Part shown: positions 22,930 through 33,883 of the stretch, piece by piece
How the letters are laid out: each line of letters begins with the position of its first letter
Numbering within the stretch: position 1 is the stretch's first letter
Source of the DNA: Apiosordaria backusii
Lineage: Eukaryota > Ascomycota > Sordariomycetes > Sordariales > Lasiosphaeriaceae
Assembly: GCA_030549205.1 (NCBI GenBank)
Contig: JAUKTV010000027.1
Coordinates: forward strand, 1 to 64,000
Reading direction: 5' to 3'
DNA: 64,000 nucleotides
Program-made: the position numbers and the translations under genes
The notes under the pieces: generated by a model
Database searches by the model: none
What the model was told of the DNA's origin: nothing
The model's input: only the letters and a program-made list of their open reading frames with translations

Positions 22930-24016
22930 GTTGATGTATGGGACGGTCGTCGTGGGTTGTGAGATGTGCCGGTAACCAACTGTTGATTGAGTTGATGGGT
23001 GCTCCGATGATGTCAATAGTGGATAACCGACAGCGGTGGATAAAGTTAGGAGGTAAAGGTCAAACTGTGAACTTCCATGTGTGAGAAGAACGCTCAGTGC
23101 TGTGAGCGGATTAGGGGAAGGCGGGGTTGGAGTTGGGAGCAGAACTGGTGTTCATCTGATTGGCGACTCGTCTTTGTGGCTTTTTGGACAACGTCTTAGT
23201 GGCGTCGACAGTCGTGGTTGTGAATGTCAAAGAAAGCGTGAATTTCTTTGGACATATAAAGACGCGTCGAGGTTCAAGTGACTTGCTCTCTCAGCGGGGG
23301 ATACAGTGGTTTATCTAGTGCTGCTATCTAAGACCTTGCTATCGTGGACCCTCGGGCCCTTTCCGAAATTCGATCTTGGCTCCAATTCACATGGACATCA
23401 GGAATTATCAAGGTATTCTGATGGGCGGAGAATTTGTATCTTGATGTTCAACCACTTCCAGACTGAAGAACTGCCGTCTGAGTATCTATTTACTTGAGCC
23501 CCTTTCTTCCGGTGTGACAGTGGGAGGTAACACAAGACTCCCAGAATCCAGGACTTACACAGGTAGTTGGTTAGGTAACCTTTACATCCAAACATATCTG
23601 GATCAATACAAGTAATGAATTCATCGGGAAAGCCACAATAAGTAAACACGACGAGTCTATCGATCGTTCATTCATCCTTCTTAGTTCTCGGTTACCAGGA
23701 CACCCCCTTTCTCGTCAATCATGAGGCAACCCTAACCCTCCTCCCGAGTTCCCCTGACTTTCCCCTGAACATGGATGGCAGCATGAAGATAACCAGCCAC
23801 AGGCTGCCCCGCAACCGCGCAAGCACCCCACGTCCCTAAACACCGGGAACCCCGCCATAGCTTCAAGGCTCCATCCATAGCTCCCCAACTTGGAAGTTGC
23901 TGGTAACCAAAACACACCGCAACTCCAACAGTAAACAAAACTTCATAGCCACTCGATCTGCGAGTAATTCTCTTCTTCTTCTTTGTATCTCGGAATAATC
24001 CAGTTTCACACCAAAC
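22930..24016. other. 1.1-kb divergent intergenic region
   Basis: Shared upstream region of the preceding minus-strand gene and AIP1. No coding or RNA feature recognised. Confidence 0.5.
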
Positions 24017-25927
24017 ATGTCCATCGAACTCGACAAGATCTTCGCCGCCTCCCCCGCGACAACCCGCGGCCAGCCCACCCAGCTCTCGGCCGATCCAAAG
24101 GGTGAACAAATAGCTTTTGCTGTACGTTCAGTTTCTCCTGGCCCTCCTCTTTCTGCTATGTCGTGCCTCTAACACTGTCCCCTCTTTACCCCCTTTCAGT
24201 CCGGCAAATCCATCTTCATCCGCTCCATCTCCAACCCCGCCCTCTCCAAGCAATACACCTCCCACACCACCACCACCACCGTCGCCAAGTTCGCCCCCTC
24301 GGGCTACTACATCGCCTCGGGCGACATCTCGGGCAAGATCCGCGTCTGGGACGCCGTCGAAGCCGTCAATACAAAGGGCGAGTACCCCATCATCTCGGGC
24401 CGCATCACCGACGTCGCCTGGGACGGCGACTCCCAGCGCGTCATCGCCGTGGGCGACGGCAGGGAAAGATTCGGGCACTGCATCACCGCCGACAGCGGCA
24501 ACAGCGTCGGCGAAGTAAGCGGGCACAGCAAGGTCATCAATGCCGTAGCCATCCGGCAACAACGCCCCTTGCGAGCAGCGACAGTATCCGACGATGGGAG
24601 CATGTGCTTTTTGCATGGGGCGCCGTTCAAGTTCAATAGCAAGGCTACGGGGCTACACAAGGGGTTTGTTCAGGGCACCGAGTTTAGCCCGGACGGGGCG
24701 TGGTTGGTGACGGTGGGGGCGGACAAGAGGATTCAGTTGTATGATGGGAAGACGGGGGAGCCGGTCAAGGTGATTGGGGAGGGGGTGCACACGGGGAGTA
24801 TCTTGGGGGTGAGCTGGAATAAGGACTCGAAGAGGTTTGTTACGGCGAGCGCGGATAAGACGGCGAGGGTCTGGGATGTGGAGTCGGGGGAGAATGTGGC
24901 GACGTGGAGGGTTGGGGAGGAGGGGAGTGCGAACCCGCAAGATCAGCAGGTTGGTGTGGTTTGGACTCGCGGGAAGGATGAGACGATTGTCAGTTTGAGT
25001 TTGAGTGGTGATTTGAACTACTTCGTCCCAGGGGAAGGCTCTTCTAAAACGGTTATCGAAGGGCACAACAAGAGCGTTACTGCGCTTTCCGTTACGTCAA
25101 ATAGCAACGGGACCAAGGTCACAACTGGCAGCTTTGACGGAAAGGTAGTCACCTGGGATGTCGGAACTGGCGTAGGACATGCTCCAACAGGCGAAGCGCA
25201 CTCCAACCAGGTCGTGCAGTTTGCTTCAGCTGGTGGAAAGGTGTATAGCGTCGGCTGGGACGACACTCTGCGCATCGTCGACGAGTCCACCAATACCTTC
25301 TCAAGCTCGCCAATCAAACTCAGCTCCCAACCCAAGGGCATCTCCGTATCACCCGACGGCCAAATTGCCGTCGCTCTCAACTCTAGCATCGCCATTTACT
25401 CCAACGGCAAGCTCCTCAGTGAGCTCGACGTAAACTACACCCCCACCGCCATCGCCATCAGCGTCCCATTTGTCGCAGTCGGCGCCGACAACAACACCGT
25501 CCAGATCTACGAGCTCAGCAGCAGCGGCCAACTCTCACCAACCGAGAAATTGTCCAACTCCACCGCCCCTATTTCTGCGTTGTCATTCTCCCCCGACGGA
25601 AAACACCTTGCCGCGGGCAACTCCTCTGGCAAGATCGTCGTGTACAAGACTGGTGGCTCATGGGAGGTAGCCACCGACCGCTGGTCCTCTCATACCGCGA
25701 GGGTTCTCTCCATCGCCTGGAACAAAGCCGGTACCCATGCCGTCTCTGGCGGTTTGGACACCAACGTTCATGTGTGGAGCTTGGCGAAGCCAGGGAGCAG
25801 AGTCAAGGCTGCGAACGCGCACAAGGATGGGGTGTATGGTGTTGCTTTTGTTGAAGGGGATAGCAAGGCAGTGAGCACAGGTGGTGATGCTGCGGTGAAA
25901 ATTTGGAATGTGAAGAATCTTCAGTAA
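24017..25927 (+). CDS. AIP1: actin-interacting protein 1 (Aip1/WDR1), WD40 repeats
   Basis: The model has two exons: 24017-24121 and 24200-25927; 610 aa, the normal size of the family. Repeated WD-type blades run throughout (e.g. SGKIRVWDAVEA, DKTARVWDVESG, GKVVTWDVGTG, DTNVHVWSLAKPG, DAAVKIWNVKNLQ), making the two seven-blade propellers typical of Aip1. The start MSIELDKIFAASPATTRG and the block GDGRERFGH fit the family. Aip1 works with cofilin to disassemble actin filaments at cortical patches. The intron has donor GTACGT, acceptor TTTCAG and a CTAAC branch site. Codon usage alternates between C-ending and G-ending stretches along the gene. Confidence 0.93.
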
Positions 25928-27341
25928 GTAGATAGTTGATTGGGGAGAAGAGGTTAGGGAGAGGAATGAACGTTATGAGTTTATGTAGTTAGATGTCAGT
26001 GGTTAGCGGGCCTGTACTGCTGTTTGAATTGAAGAAAGTCAGCAATAAAACTAGTTGTTAATGGACTGGGGTCATGTTTGTAAAGGTTCATGTCAGGCCC
26101 TGGACCAAAAGAACAGCCACATTACACCTAAGTTGTAAAAAAATAAGCCAAAAAGAGCGATACTAATGGGTACGAGGGGGCTTGAGTTCATAAATGAAGC
26201 GTCCACAATCCGAGGGACTACAACAGGATGACATGTCATACCTCGTGAAGCCATGAAGAGTTGATGATAATGTGATATGTCTTATTAGATATGAGTAAAA
26301 TCTACTCATGGCATAGGTACCTTACTGAACAGTAGTTCACACCGCCCATTTTAGAATCATGAGTGAAATCCCCTCTCAACGTCATCGCAAATCGCGATCA
26401 CTTTTACACTATATCCCCAAAGTGTGAAGCTATCCACACCCTATCGTGCCGTCTTTCGCTTCACACTTCACACATCAAACCCGGAAACCAGCGCACAGTC
26501 TTACCCGTCTCGCCTTTTTCCTCGTGCGTTAGCGGTTCAACAGTAACGGCCCCGCAGGAAGACGACAACGGAATCGGATCTCTCGGCACGCACGAGAGCG
26601 ATTGGTGGTCAAACTTTGTGGGAAGGGTTACATCGTGGCCCCTTGGTGTTTCCCTCCGCTGTGCGATTGTCCCGATCAAGCAACTCTCCAAAAAAACATT
26701 CATTGTTACTGTTGCACAAAACCGCACTGGAAAAATAGGGTCAGTTCATACATATCAACGATATATTATACATTCTGGCACCTTTGTGGTCATTGGCAGG
26801 TTTCTACTCCAATCGCTTGGCCTCCTCGAAACTGCCGGGGTTTGGGGCCATCTTTTGCCGGATCCGGCCTTGTTCCTCCCTCTCAAATCATGTGTGGTGT
26901 TGTCTAAGTGAGCATGATATCTACATCGGGACAATCGATGGCTTCGGAGCAAGAGCCGCCGCCCGGGAGGAGGGTTCCTGTCGACCTGGGATTTTCATTC
27001 TTGGAAGCCCCCGCAGGCAAACACATTGCGACTCTCCCCAGATTTTGACTGTTTGTCCGCTGTTTGGTTTGCTTCTCGCTTGAACCGAACCCATGCAGTG
27101 TCCATTTGGTTTTGTACGCTACCTGCCGTCTTTTTTGGTGTTCTGGGAGAGAGGTGTTGATGACATCGTTTCTTCATCGCCCGTGCTGGTTCAGCAACGC
27201 ACCATGTTGAACAGCAAAGAGACATACATCAGATTTTTGATGTAATTTTAATTGTCGTCCTTTGATGAACCTATCTGCCGTAAATACACCCCATCCATCA
27301 CCGGGATCAATCCTCACCAAGTGAGGCCGAAAGCCGACACG
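25928..27341. other. 1.4-kb intergenic region
   Basis: No supported gene; overlapping short frames at 26363-26911 on both strands have no recognisable domain. Confidence 0.5.
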
Positions 27342-28808
27342 ATGCTCGAAAAGCGATTCAACCTCCCAATGTCCAAGCCAATATCCCTCCCAATACACAC
27401 GTCGTCAAGTCGGATGAAGATCAAGATGAAGCACCGACAAAAACGACGAATAACACAAATAACGCTTGTTCTTGGAGGACTATTGGTGTTTTATTGCTTT
27501 GTGTTTTTGTGGAGGACACCTTCATCGTCTTCATCTAAACCGCCATCGTCGAAACAGCAACTGAGCCAAAGACCGCTACCGCCAGAGCTCCTCAACAACT
27601 TGTCTCTCGATGAAGACCAATGCAACGCCGCCTTCCCAGGTCTCACCAAAGAAATCGACGATGCCGTCGCCCAGGGCCCCTTCACCATGAAGAGGTACTC
27701 TAACAATCAAGGGCCTCTGCAAGGGAGGATCAAAGACGGGCAAATCTACATCATCCACGCCCAGCGACGAAAAGATCTCTCGGCGGAGATGTTAAATGTA
27801 TACACCCCCTTTCCTCACCTACTTACCTGCCCCAAACCGCTAACCACAATATCTCATGATTCACAGTCCCGCACCGCCTCCCTCCACCAACTCCACCGCG
27901 CCCTCCTCACCTCCCCCTCCCCCCTCCCAGACACAATCTTCACCCTCAACTTCCAAGACACCCCCTTCGGCACCTCCTGGGCCTACTCCCGCCCCTCCTC
28001 CGGCCCCCTCTTCCCCCCTTCCAAAACCACCACCACCCCCAATCCCAACCCCCAACGCCTCTTCCTCATCCCCCACTTCAGTTTCTGGTCCTGGCCCCTC
28101 CCCTTCCTCCGCTCCCTCCCCCACGCCTCCCACCTAATCAACCACCTCGAATCCACCCACCCCTCCTTCCACGCCAAAATCCCCAAGGCAGTCTGGCGCG
28201 GAACAACCTGGTTCAACTCCGTCCTCTCCCCCCACCTCCGCCAAAACCTCCTACAGACCACCAAATCCTCCCCCGATCTCTTCGACGTCCAAAAGCTCGA
28301 GTGGACAGGCAAGAACCGCAACGCGACCAACGCCTTACCAATTCAAGATTTCTGTAAATACAAATACGTCATCCACACCGAGGGCATCTCCTACAGCGGC
28401 CGGTTCCAGTTTTTGCAAATGTGCAAAAGTGTCGTGTTGACGCCGCCGATACTGTGGATGCAGCATACCACTCATTTAGTTCGACCAGCTTTTTCGTCCG
28501 AATTTTTGGACAAGAAATGGGTTACTACCGAGAGGGTGAAGCAAGCGTGGGGGAGGGGTTTCAAGCCGGAAGAGGCGAATATTGTTTTTGTCAAGCCTGA
28601 CTGGTCGGATTTGGAGGAGACGGTGAGATGGTTGGAGGAGAACCCGAAGATAGCGGAGGGGATCGCGACGAGGCAGAGGGAGCTGTTTGTGGGAGGGGGG
28701 TATTTTTCCAGGGCGGCCGAGGCGTGTTATTGGAGGGCGCTTGTGAGGGGGTGGGCGGAGGTTGTTAGGCCGGAAGGGGGGAGGAGAGTTGGGAGGAGGA
28801 GGGGGTGA
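27342..28808 (+). CDS. GT90 (CAP10-like) glycosyltransferase, type II membrane protein
   Basis: Model: exons 27342-27797 and 27867-28808; 465 aa. A short basic cytosolic N-terminus (KHRQKRR) is followed by one transmembrane anchor (ITLVLGGLLVFYCFVFLW), then a lumenal domain. The diagnostic block near the C-terminal third is YKYVIHTEGISYSGRFQFL, as in the DUF821/CAP10 family, with the nearby KAVWRGTTW. Members transfer xylose, glucose or similar sugars onto capsule, wall or protein glycans in the Golgi/ER. The 69-nt intron (donor GTATAC, branch CTAAC, acceptor TTCACAG) is a multiple of three with no stop, so retention would add 23 residues. I chose the ATG at 27342; M at 27372 or 27414 is also possible. 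Confidence 0.82.
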   Translation: MLEKRFNLPMSKPISLPIHTSSSRMKIKMKHRQKRRITQITLVLGGLLVFYCFVFLWRTPSSSSSKPPSSKQQLSQRPLPPELLNNLSLDEDQCNAAFPGLTKEIDDAVAQGPFTMKRYSNNQGPLQGRIKDGQIYIIHAQRRKDLSAEMLNVYTPFPHLLTCPKPLTTISHDSQSRTASLHQLHRALLTSPSPLPDTIFTLNFQDTPFGTSWAYSRPSSGPLFPPSKTTTTPNPNPQRLFLIPHFSFWSWPLPFLRSLPHASHLINHLESTHPSFHAKIPKAVWRGTTWFNSVLSPHLRQNLLQTTKSSPDLFDVQKLEWTGKNRNATNALPIQDFCKYKYVIHTEGISYSGRFQFLQMCKSVVLTPPILWMQHTTHLVRPAFSSEFLDKKWVTTERVKQAWGRGFKPEEANIVFVKPDWSDLEETVRWLEENPKIAEGIATRQRELFVGGGYFSRAAEACYWRALVRGWAEVVRPEGGRRVGRRRG

Positions 28809-28937
28809 CGTTTGAGGAGTTTAGTTTGACGAATTCGTTTGAGTAGAGTGCGGGGGTTGGGTTGGTCCTGGGTTTGTTTGTATATAACTTTGGTGATGTT
28901 ATGGCGTTGGGTTGGCTTCTGGATACGTTATTTGACT

Positions 28938-28985
<48 letters not shown>

Positions 28986-29154
28986 GGCGGTGAAATATCA
29001 ACTCTATGCGTGCTTCTGTGAAAACAACTACCTTCCCTGACCAGATAACATGCTGTGAATAACAAACTCCAAAACACCTAGGTATCCCATTCCCTCAAAC
29101 GCCATCAAATCAAACCTTCCCAAACACAAACACAACACAACCCCACCACCCCCA
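28809..29154. other. short convergent intergenic region
   Basis: 3' regions of the GT90 gene and of the TRAPP gene; contains the GT repeat listed separately. Confidence 0.5.
28941..28984. repeat. (GT)22 microsatellite
   Basis: Uninterrupted dinucleotide repeat in the 3' region of the GT90 gene. Confidence 0.97.
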
Positions 29155-29809
29155 TTACAAACTAGCAACCCCCGGCACCCACCCCTCCCCAATCCTCCTC
29201 ATATCCTCCCCAAACCTCCTACTCGTAATCTTCTTCCCCGGCCCACTCACCGGGCTATGCTCATCCGGATCATAAAAAGGGTTCTGCATCAACCTGATAT
29301 ACGCCGCCTGCATAGCCTTGAACACAACCCTCATCTCCCCCTCCCTCAACCCAACCCCCGCCGTTGTGCCGCCGCCCGCCGCGTTGCTCCTTTTCCCTTC
29401 TGCTTCTCCCACCACCCCAGAAGTCGTCGACGCCCTCCTCCCTCTCATGTCCACCACCACGACAAACTTCACACCGGTATTCGTTTCAAAGCCGTAGGCA
29501 GCCAGCCGCTCGTCTACCGCGTGCAGGAGGCCAAAGTCGCCTGTTAGGCCGGTGCCTGTGGCTGCGTGGGCGCGTGATCGCAGCTCAAAGACGTCGAGGG
29601 TGGAGGACAGTAAGAGGGAGAATTGCAAGGGCGTGCGGATTGGGCGGAAGGAGGTGGTGGAGGGGTCGTAGGAGTTGAAGATGGAGATGTGGAGGGGGTT
29701 GTTCTGGACTTGGGTTAGTGTTTGTTTGGGTGGGAAGAATAAGGGAAGTGGAACATACATTTCGCCCTATTACGCCCAGACAGGCAATCGAGGGGAGGGT
29801 TGTCGCCAT
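29155..29809 (-). CDS. TCA17: TRAPP complex subunit, TRAPPC2L/Tca17 (sedlin-like)
   Basis: Model: exons 29809-29759 and 29703-29155; 199 aa. The first exon gives MATTLPSIACLGVIGRN and splices onto NNPLHISIF, the sedlin_N longin start. Conserved points follow: FSLLLSSTLDVFELRS, AYGFETNTGVKFVVVV (the KVYGYVTNT block of the family), and near the end RVVFKAMQAAYIRLMQNPFYDPDE, matching the TRAPPC2L C-terminal helix. A Gly/Thr/Ala-rich insert before that helix makes the protein longer than the usual 140 residues. TRAPP tethers ER-to-Golgi and intra-Golgi vesicles and activates Ypt1/Rab1. TRAPPC2 (Trs20) is the alternative assignment. Confidence 0.83.
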
Positions 29810-30225
29810 TTCGTGCCGTGAGGATTACTATTTGGTTTGGTTCAGCAGAGGAAGAACCTCGATGGACTGGACGCCCACTGGAAAGGAGGTGCAGGCATGT
29901 CAGCGGTCAAAGCTCCCCCGCTAACGCCAGCTTGTTAGCGGCAGGGGTCTACCGTACTGGTGGGTCACCGTTTTGGACGGTCTCCAAGAACACCACCACA
30001 CTTATACACATCATATATGAGAAAATCCCAACTGAGTACGGGTAGAAAAGTAAAAAGTAATGATTACAAGCCATATCCTAAGTACAACAGCCCACCACCA
30101 TAAGCCAAACGCCAAGCCCCGCTGCTCGCTGTTGAACATGTCAAACCCAAACCACCTCCATATCCATGTCCACATCCAGGGCATTATCCAGCCCAATCCA
30201 CACCCAGTTATATAATACTCCAATA
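29810..30225. other. intergenic region between two minus-strand genes
   Basis: No feature recognised. Confidence 0.5.
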
Positions 30226-31587
30226 TCACTCCGACTCCTCCTCAACCAAATTCTCCGTCTCCTCCAACCCCCTAAGAACCTCTTCAATCTCACTCGGATC
30301 AGTAATAGCCCACACGCCACCCCCCTTAACCGTATCCTTCCCCCTCATCCCAACCTCCTTACCCACCAAATTCCTCCCAACCTTCCCCGGCCCAATCCCC
30401 ACCCACCTCCTCACCTTCTCCTCCTGATCCAAATACTTGATACTCCCCCACCACTGCACAGTCTCCAAACACTGCCTCGCCAGCAAATCCTTCAGCTCAC
30501 TCCTACTCTCAAACGGCCTCGCCGTAACATTACTCACACACGGCACCCTCCCCGGCCAAGTAACTATATCCTCCCCCTCCCTACCCTTGACTCTACTCCT
30601 CCCCCCCAAAATCCTCTGCATAACCCCCACCGCAGGCTTCATAATCGGGCTATGAAACGGGCTATCGCTCTTCAACCTCACCGCCCTGGGATCATGCCCC
30701 AAAAACTGCCTCACATGCGCCACCAGCGTCTTGATCCTCTCAATATTCCCGCTCAGCACAATCTGGTTCTTGCTGTTGACGTTCGCAATGAGCACTTGCT
30801 CAATCGGCGACCTGTCCTCGGCGCTTTCTGACTTCGCTCCCGCGCTGCTATGCCCGACAAACTCCTCAATCGCGCTGATCAGCTGCTTCATGTACGGCGG
30901 CTCGGAAACAATCGCCACCATGCCGTACTCCCCCCCGTACTCCTCCTCTGCTTGCTTGGTGGCGTTTGCCATGGCTTCTGCTCTTTTCTGAACCATATGC
31001 AGTGAGTCCTCAAAGTCTATGTGTCCCGATGATACCAGCGCTGCGAACTCCCCCAGTGAATGCCCGAGGGTGAAATCGGCACGTTCGAAGGCCTTGAACC
31101 CGAATTCCTTCTCGAGGATGCGCAAAATGAGGATCGAGGTAGCCATGATGGCGGGCTGGGCGTTGGGGGTGAGGTTGAGGTCTTTGGAGGGGCCGTTTTG
31201 GATTACATCCGAGAGTTTGTAGCCGACGATGCTGTCGATTTCTTGGATTATGGGCGCCGCGGTGGAGGGGAAGGCTTCGAGCCAGGGGGCGAGCATGCCT
31301 ACTTTTTGGACGCCCTGGCCGGGGAAGAAGAGGGCGGTTTTGGGGCGTCGCCGGGGTGTTCGGGGCGGTGGTGGTTGCGCATTGTTATCGGCTGTATCGG
31401 TAGAGGAGGAGGAGGCATTACGATGTTGTTGTTGTTGTTGTTGTAGAGGTAGTAATCGCGGTGGTGGTGATGATGTGTGTGTTATTTGTCGCAAGGCTGG
31501 AGAGGGGCAGACTGCTGCGCGGGACGGACGACATGTCGCAGGGGAGGAGGTGAGCAGGCGACAGGGCCCTCGCAGCAGCAGAGTCAT
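30226..31587 (-). CDS. MCT1: mitochondrial malonyl-CoA:ACP transacylase
   Basis: Single exon, 453 aa. It moves malonyl groups from CoA to the mitochondrial acyl carrier protein in type II fatty acid synthesis, which supplies lipoate precursors. The first 70 residues are Arg/Ser/Gln-rich without acids, a typical mitochondrial targeting sequence. The FabD core starts with ALFFPGQGVQKVGM. The nucleophile elbow is GHSLGE and the conserved His region is DSPFHSPIM. SGNIERIKTL and SNVTARP are further family blocks. The length exceeds yeast Mct1 (360) mainly because of the presequence and an insert near 250. It is divergent with RRP4. Confidence 0.93.
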   Translation of the reverse strand: MTLLLRGPCRLLTSSPATCRPSRAAVCPSPALRQITHTSSPPPRLLPLQQQQQQHRNASSSSTDTADNNAQPPPPRTPRRRPKTALFFPGQGVQKVGMLAPWLEAFPSTAAPIIQEIDSIVGYKLSDVIQNGPSKDLNLTPNAQPAIMATSILILRILEKEFGFKAFERADFTLGHSLGEFAALVSSGHIDFEDSLHMVQKRAEAMANATKQAEEEYGGEYGMVAIVSEPPYMKQLISAIEEFVGHSSAGAKSESAEDRSPIEQVLIANVNSKNQIVLSGNIERIKTLVAHVRQFLGHDPRAVRLKSDSPFHSPIMKPAVGVMQRILGGRSRVKGREGEDIVTWPGRVPCVSNVTARPFESRSELKDLLARQCLETVQWWGSIKYLDQEEKVRRWVGIGPGKVGRNLVGKEVGMRGKDTVKGGGVWAITDPSEIEEVLRGLEETENLVEEESE

Positions 31588-32184
31588 AATCGTGTAGTAT
31601 ACTCGTGAATCGGACTATCTGTTGGGTTGTCGTCGTGTAAAGTCAATGTCCCAGCCATGTGCAGCTGGGGCGGTTCAGGGCGGTCGCCTCATGAGCAAGA
31701 TCAAGAAGTCATTGATCGAGGAAGCTGATTGTGCTTCGGTTGTGCTTGTGATCAACTGATAGGATGTGACGGATTCGGGGCACGAACGGGAAGCGAGGGC
31801 GGGAAAGCATTAGCGGGCGGGCGGTATGATATGGCGGCAGGCAAGAAGCTGCTGCGGAAGCTAAAAAAGGAACAGGAACCAAAACGGAGAAATTCCGGGG
31901 GTGGGGCTCGTCCTCCGTTTGAGAAACGCTGCAATCAGAGAGGTACCTGAATTTTGGAGCTCAACTTCATATCGCTTTCTCATATCACATTTGAGAGTCT
32001 GAGAAAGCTCGACTCACTCGGCTCACGAGTTACTTCTGTCCAACAAGACAATATTTTCAACTTTTCACAGTCCAGAAAGCGACTTCAACTGTCATTACAT
32101 TCAACTCAGCAACCAACAATAATCTGAATTCTCATCTCACTCCCCCTTCACTATCAGAGTGACCACCCTCTCACAACCCCAAAA
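31588..32184. promoter_or_regulatory. divergent promoter region MCT1/RRP4
   Basis: 597 bp between two start codons on opposite strands, so both promoters must lie here. No individual element can be named with confidence; the RRP4-proximal 150 bp are C/A/T-rich and G-poor. Confidence 0.5.
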
Positions 32185-33264
32185 ATGCCCATCACAATCC
32201 TCCCCCCAAATCCTCCCGACCAACCCATTTCCCCCAAGACAACGCCTCCTCCGACTCCGACTCCGACATCTCCTCAACCGATGGCGGCACCACCCTAGAC
32301 TTCACCTCCCTCGGCCTCCCCCCCAAACCCAAACCCAAACCCCACCACCCCTCCTCCTCCTCCCCCTCTTCACCAACCTCGTCACCCCCGGCACCCTCAT
32401 CACCCCCGACCCCCAATGGATGCGCGGCCACGGCACCTACATCCCCCCCACACAACCGCCATCACCTCCTCCCTCGCCGGCATCACCACCCGCACCAACA
32501 AGCTCATCTCCGTCCGCCCCCTCCGAGCCCGCTACACCCCCGAAGTAGGCGACCTAGTAGTAGGCCGCATACTCGAAGTCCAAGCCAAGCGCTGGCGCGT
32601 CGACGTAGGCTCCGTCCAGCTCGCCGCCCTCCCCCTCAGCGCCATCAACCTCCCCGGCGGCATCCTCCGCAAGCGCACCGAAACCGACGAACTCCAAATC
32701 CGCACCTTTTTCGCAGAGGGTGATTTACTAGTAGCAGAAGTCCAGCAGTTGTTCGGCGACGGCGCTGCAGTCCTCCACACGCGATCTCTCAAGTACGGGA
32801 AACTGCGCAATGGGGTGTTTGTAGCTGTGTCTGGTATGGGCGGAGGGGGCGGGGTAGTCAGGAGCAGGAGGCAGGTCTGGACCATGGAGGGGGCGAACAA
32901 TGCCGGCAAGATGGATGTTATACTGGGTGTGAATGGCTACGTTTGGATATCTAAACATGTGGAAACCCCCAAAGAGGTGGAACAAAAACACATGGGGATT
33001 ACGAATTTGGAGGAGAATGTCAGTGCGACGGTGTACAGCAGTCAGAATGATGCTATTGATGGGGATACCATGAGGGAGATTGCCAGGCTCAGAGGGGTGG
33101 TGACGGCGCTGGTGGAGAATGGGTGTAGGGTGGATGAGGATATGGTTGTGAGGGGGTATCAGGAGGCGGTGGAGATGGCGATGTTGAGCGAGAGTGGGCA
33201 GGAGGATATTTACCTGGGCGGGGAGAGGGGGGAGCAGTTGGCTGCTGCGTTGAGGGGGAATTGA
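32185..33264 (+). CDS. RRP4: exosome subunit Rrp4, reading frame interrupted at C runs
   Basis: About 360 aa if three frame breaks are ignored. Start: MPITILPP at 32185. After the C run at 32231-32235 the acidic DSDSDISS stretch is in a second frame, after 32362-32366 the block TPGTLITPDPQWMRGHGTY is in the third, and after 32443-32449 the rest (TSSLAGITTRTNKLISVRPL, S1 domain with GDLVVGRI, KH domain to the end) returns to the first. Each break needs one extra C. Rrp4 is an S1/KH cap protein of the RNA exosome and essential in yeast, so three true nulls are implausible; short homopolymer errors in the assembly are the simplest reading. The third positions switch from C-ending to G-ending codons midway. 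Confidence 0.88.
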
Positions 33265-33883
33265 TGTCTTAGGTACGGAAAAAAAATTATGGTAGATAAT
33301 GTAAAAGGAAAAAAAGGCTCAAGAGTTTGGAGCGTGTAATAAATTACTCCGTACTGGACGCTATGAAATGCCTGCTCAAGTATGTGTGTGTGTGTGTGTG
33401 TAAATGCTGTGAAAAAGACCCGGTATCATGTTCTCATCAAGCTTGATATTAAGCCTGCTGTCCTTTCCACCTGCTTTGCCTGCCCACCATGAATATAGTA
33501 ACAAAAAGAAGCTGCCAGCCCATATAGTACAAGTATGATAGGTGGTACACGAAAAAAGATTAGGTAGTAGTTAATGTTTTCTTGGAAGCTTGGCCAATGC
33601 AAGCCCCCTGGTCGAGTTTCTGGTTCTTGTTTCTTGGAAGTGGTCCGCAAGTCACTTAGACGTCGGAGCTGAGTCTTTCATAATCGTCCTCTAAATAACA
33701 GCGATATTCATTAGAAATCATTCTTTTTCTCATATTCATCTTCATCGGCATATAAACATGACATGTGCAAAAAAAAAAAAAAAAAAGGGGGAGGAAAGGT
33801 ATCGTAAAAACAACCAAAACACAAAGGCTAAACAACAACCCAGTACAAAAAACACAAAATCACAAAACCAATCTTCCCTTTGT
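33265..33883. other. convergent intergenic region
   Basis: 3' regions of RRP4 and the aldehyde dehydrogenase. Contains a (TG) repeat at 33383-33401 and a run of 17 A at 33770-33786. Confidence 0.6.

Noticed and set aside
26363..26911. 182-codon + strand frame
   Set aside because: Overlapped by other frames on both strands, no domain, not supported by splice sites.
30166..30831. 221-codon + strand frame opposite MCT1, and similar long frames opposite HFD1 (34224-36011) and RSP5
   Set aside because: Antisense shadows of strongly conserved genes with C-rich or balanced codon use.
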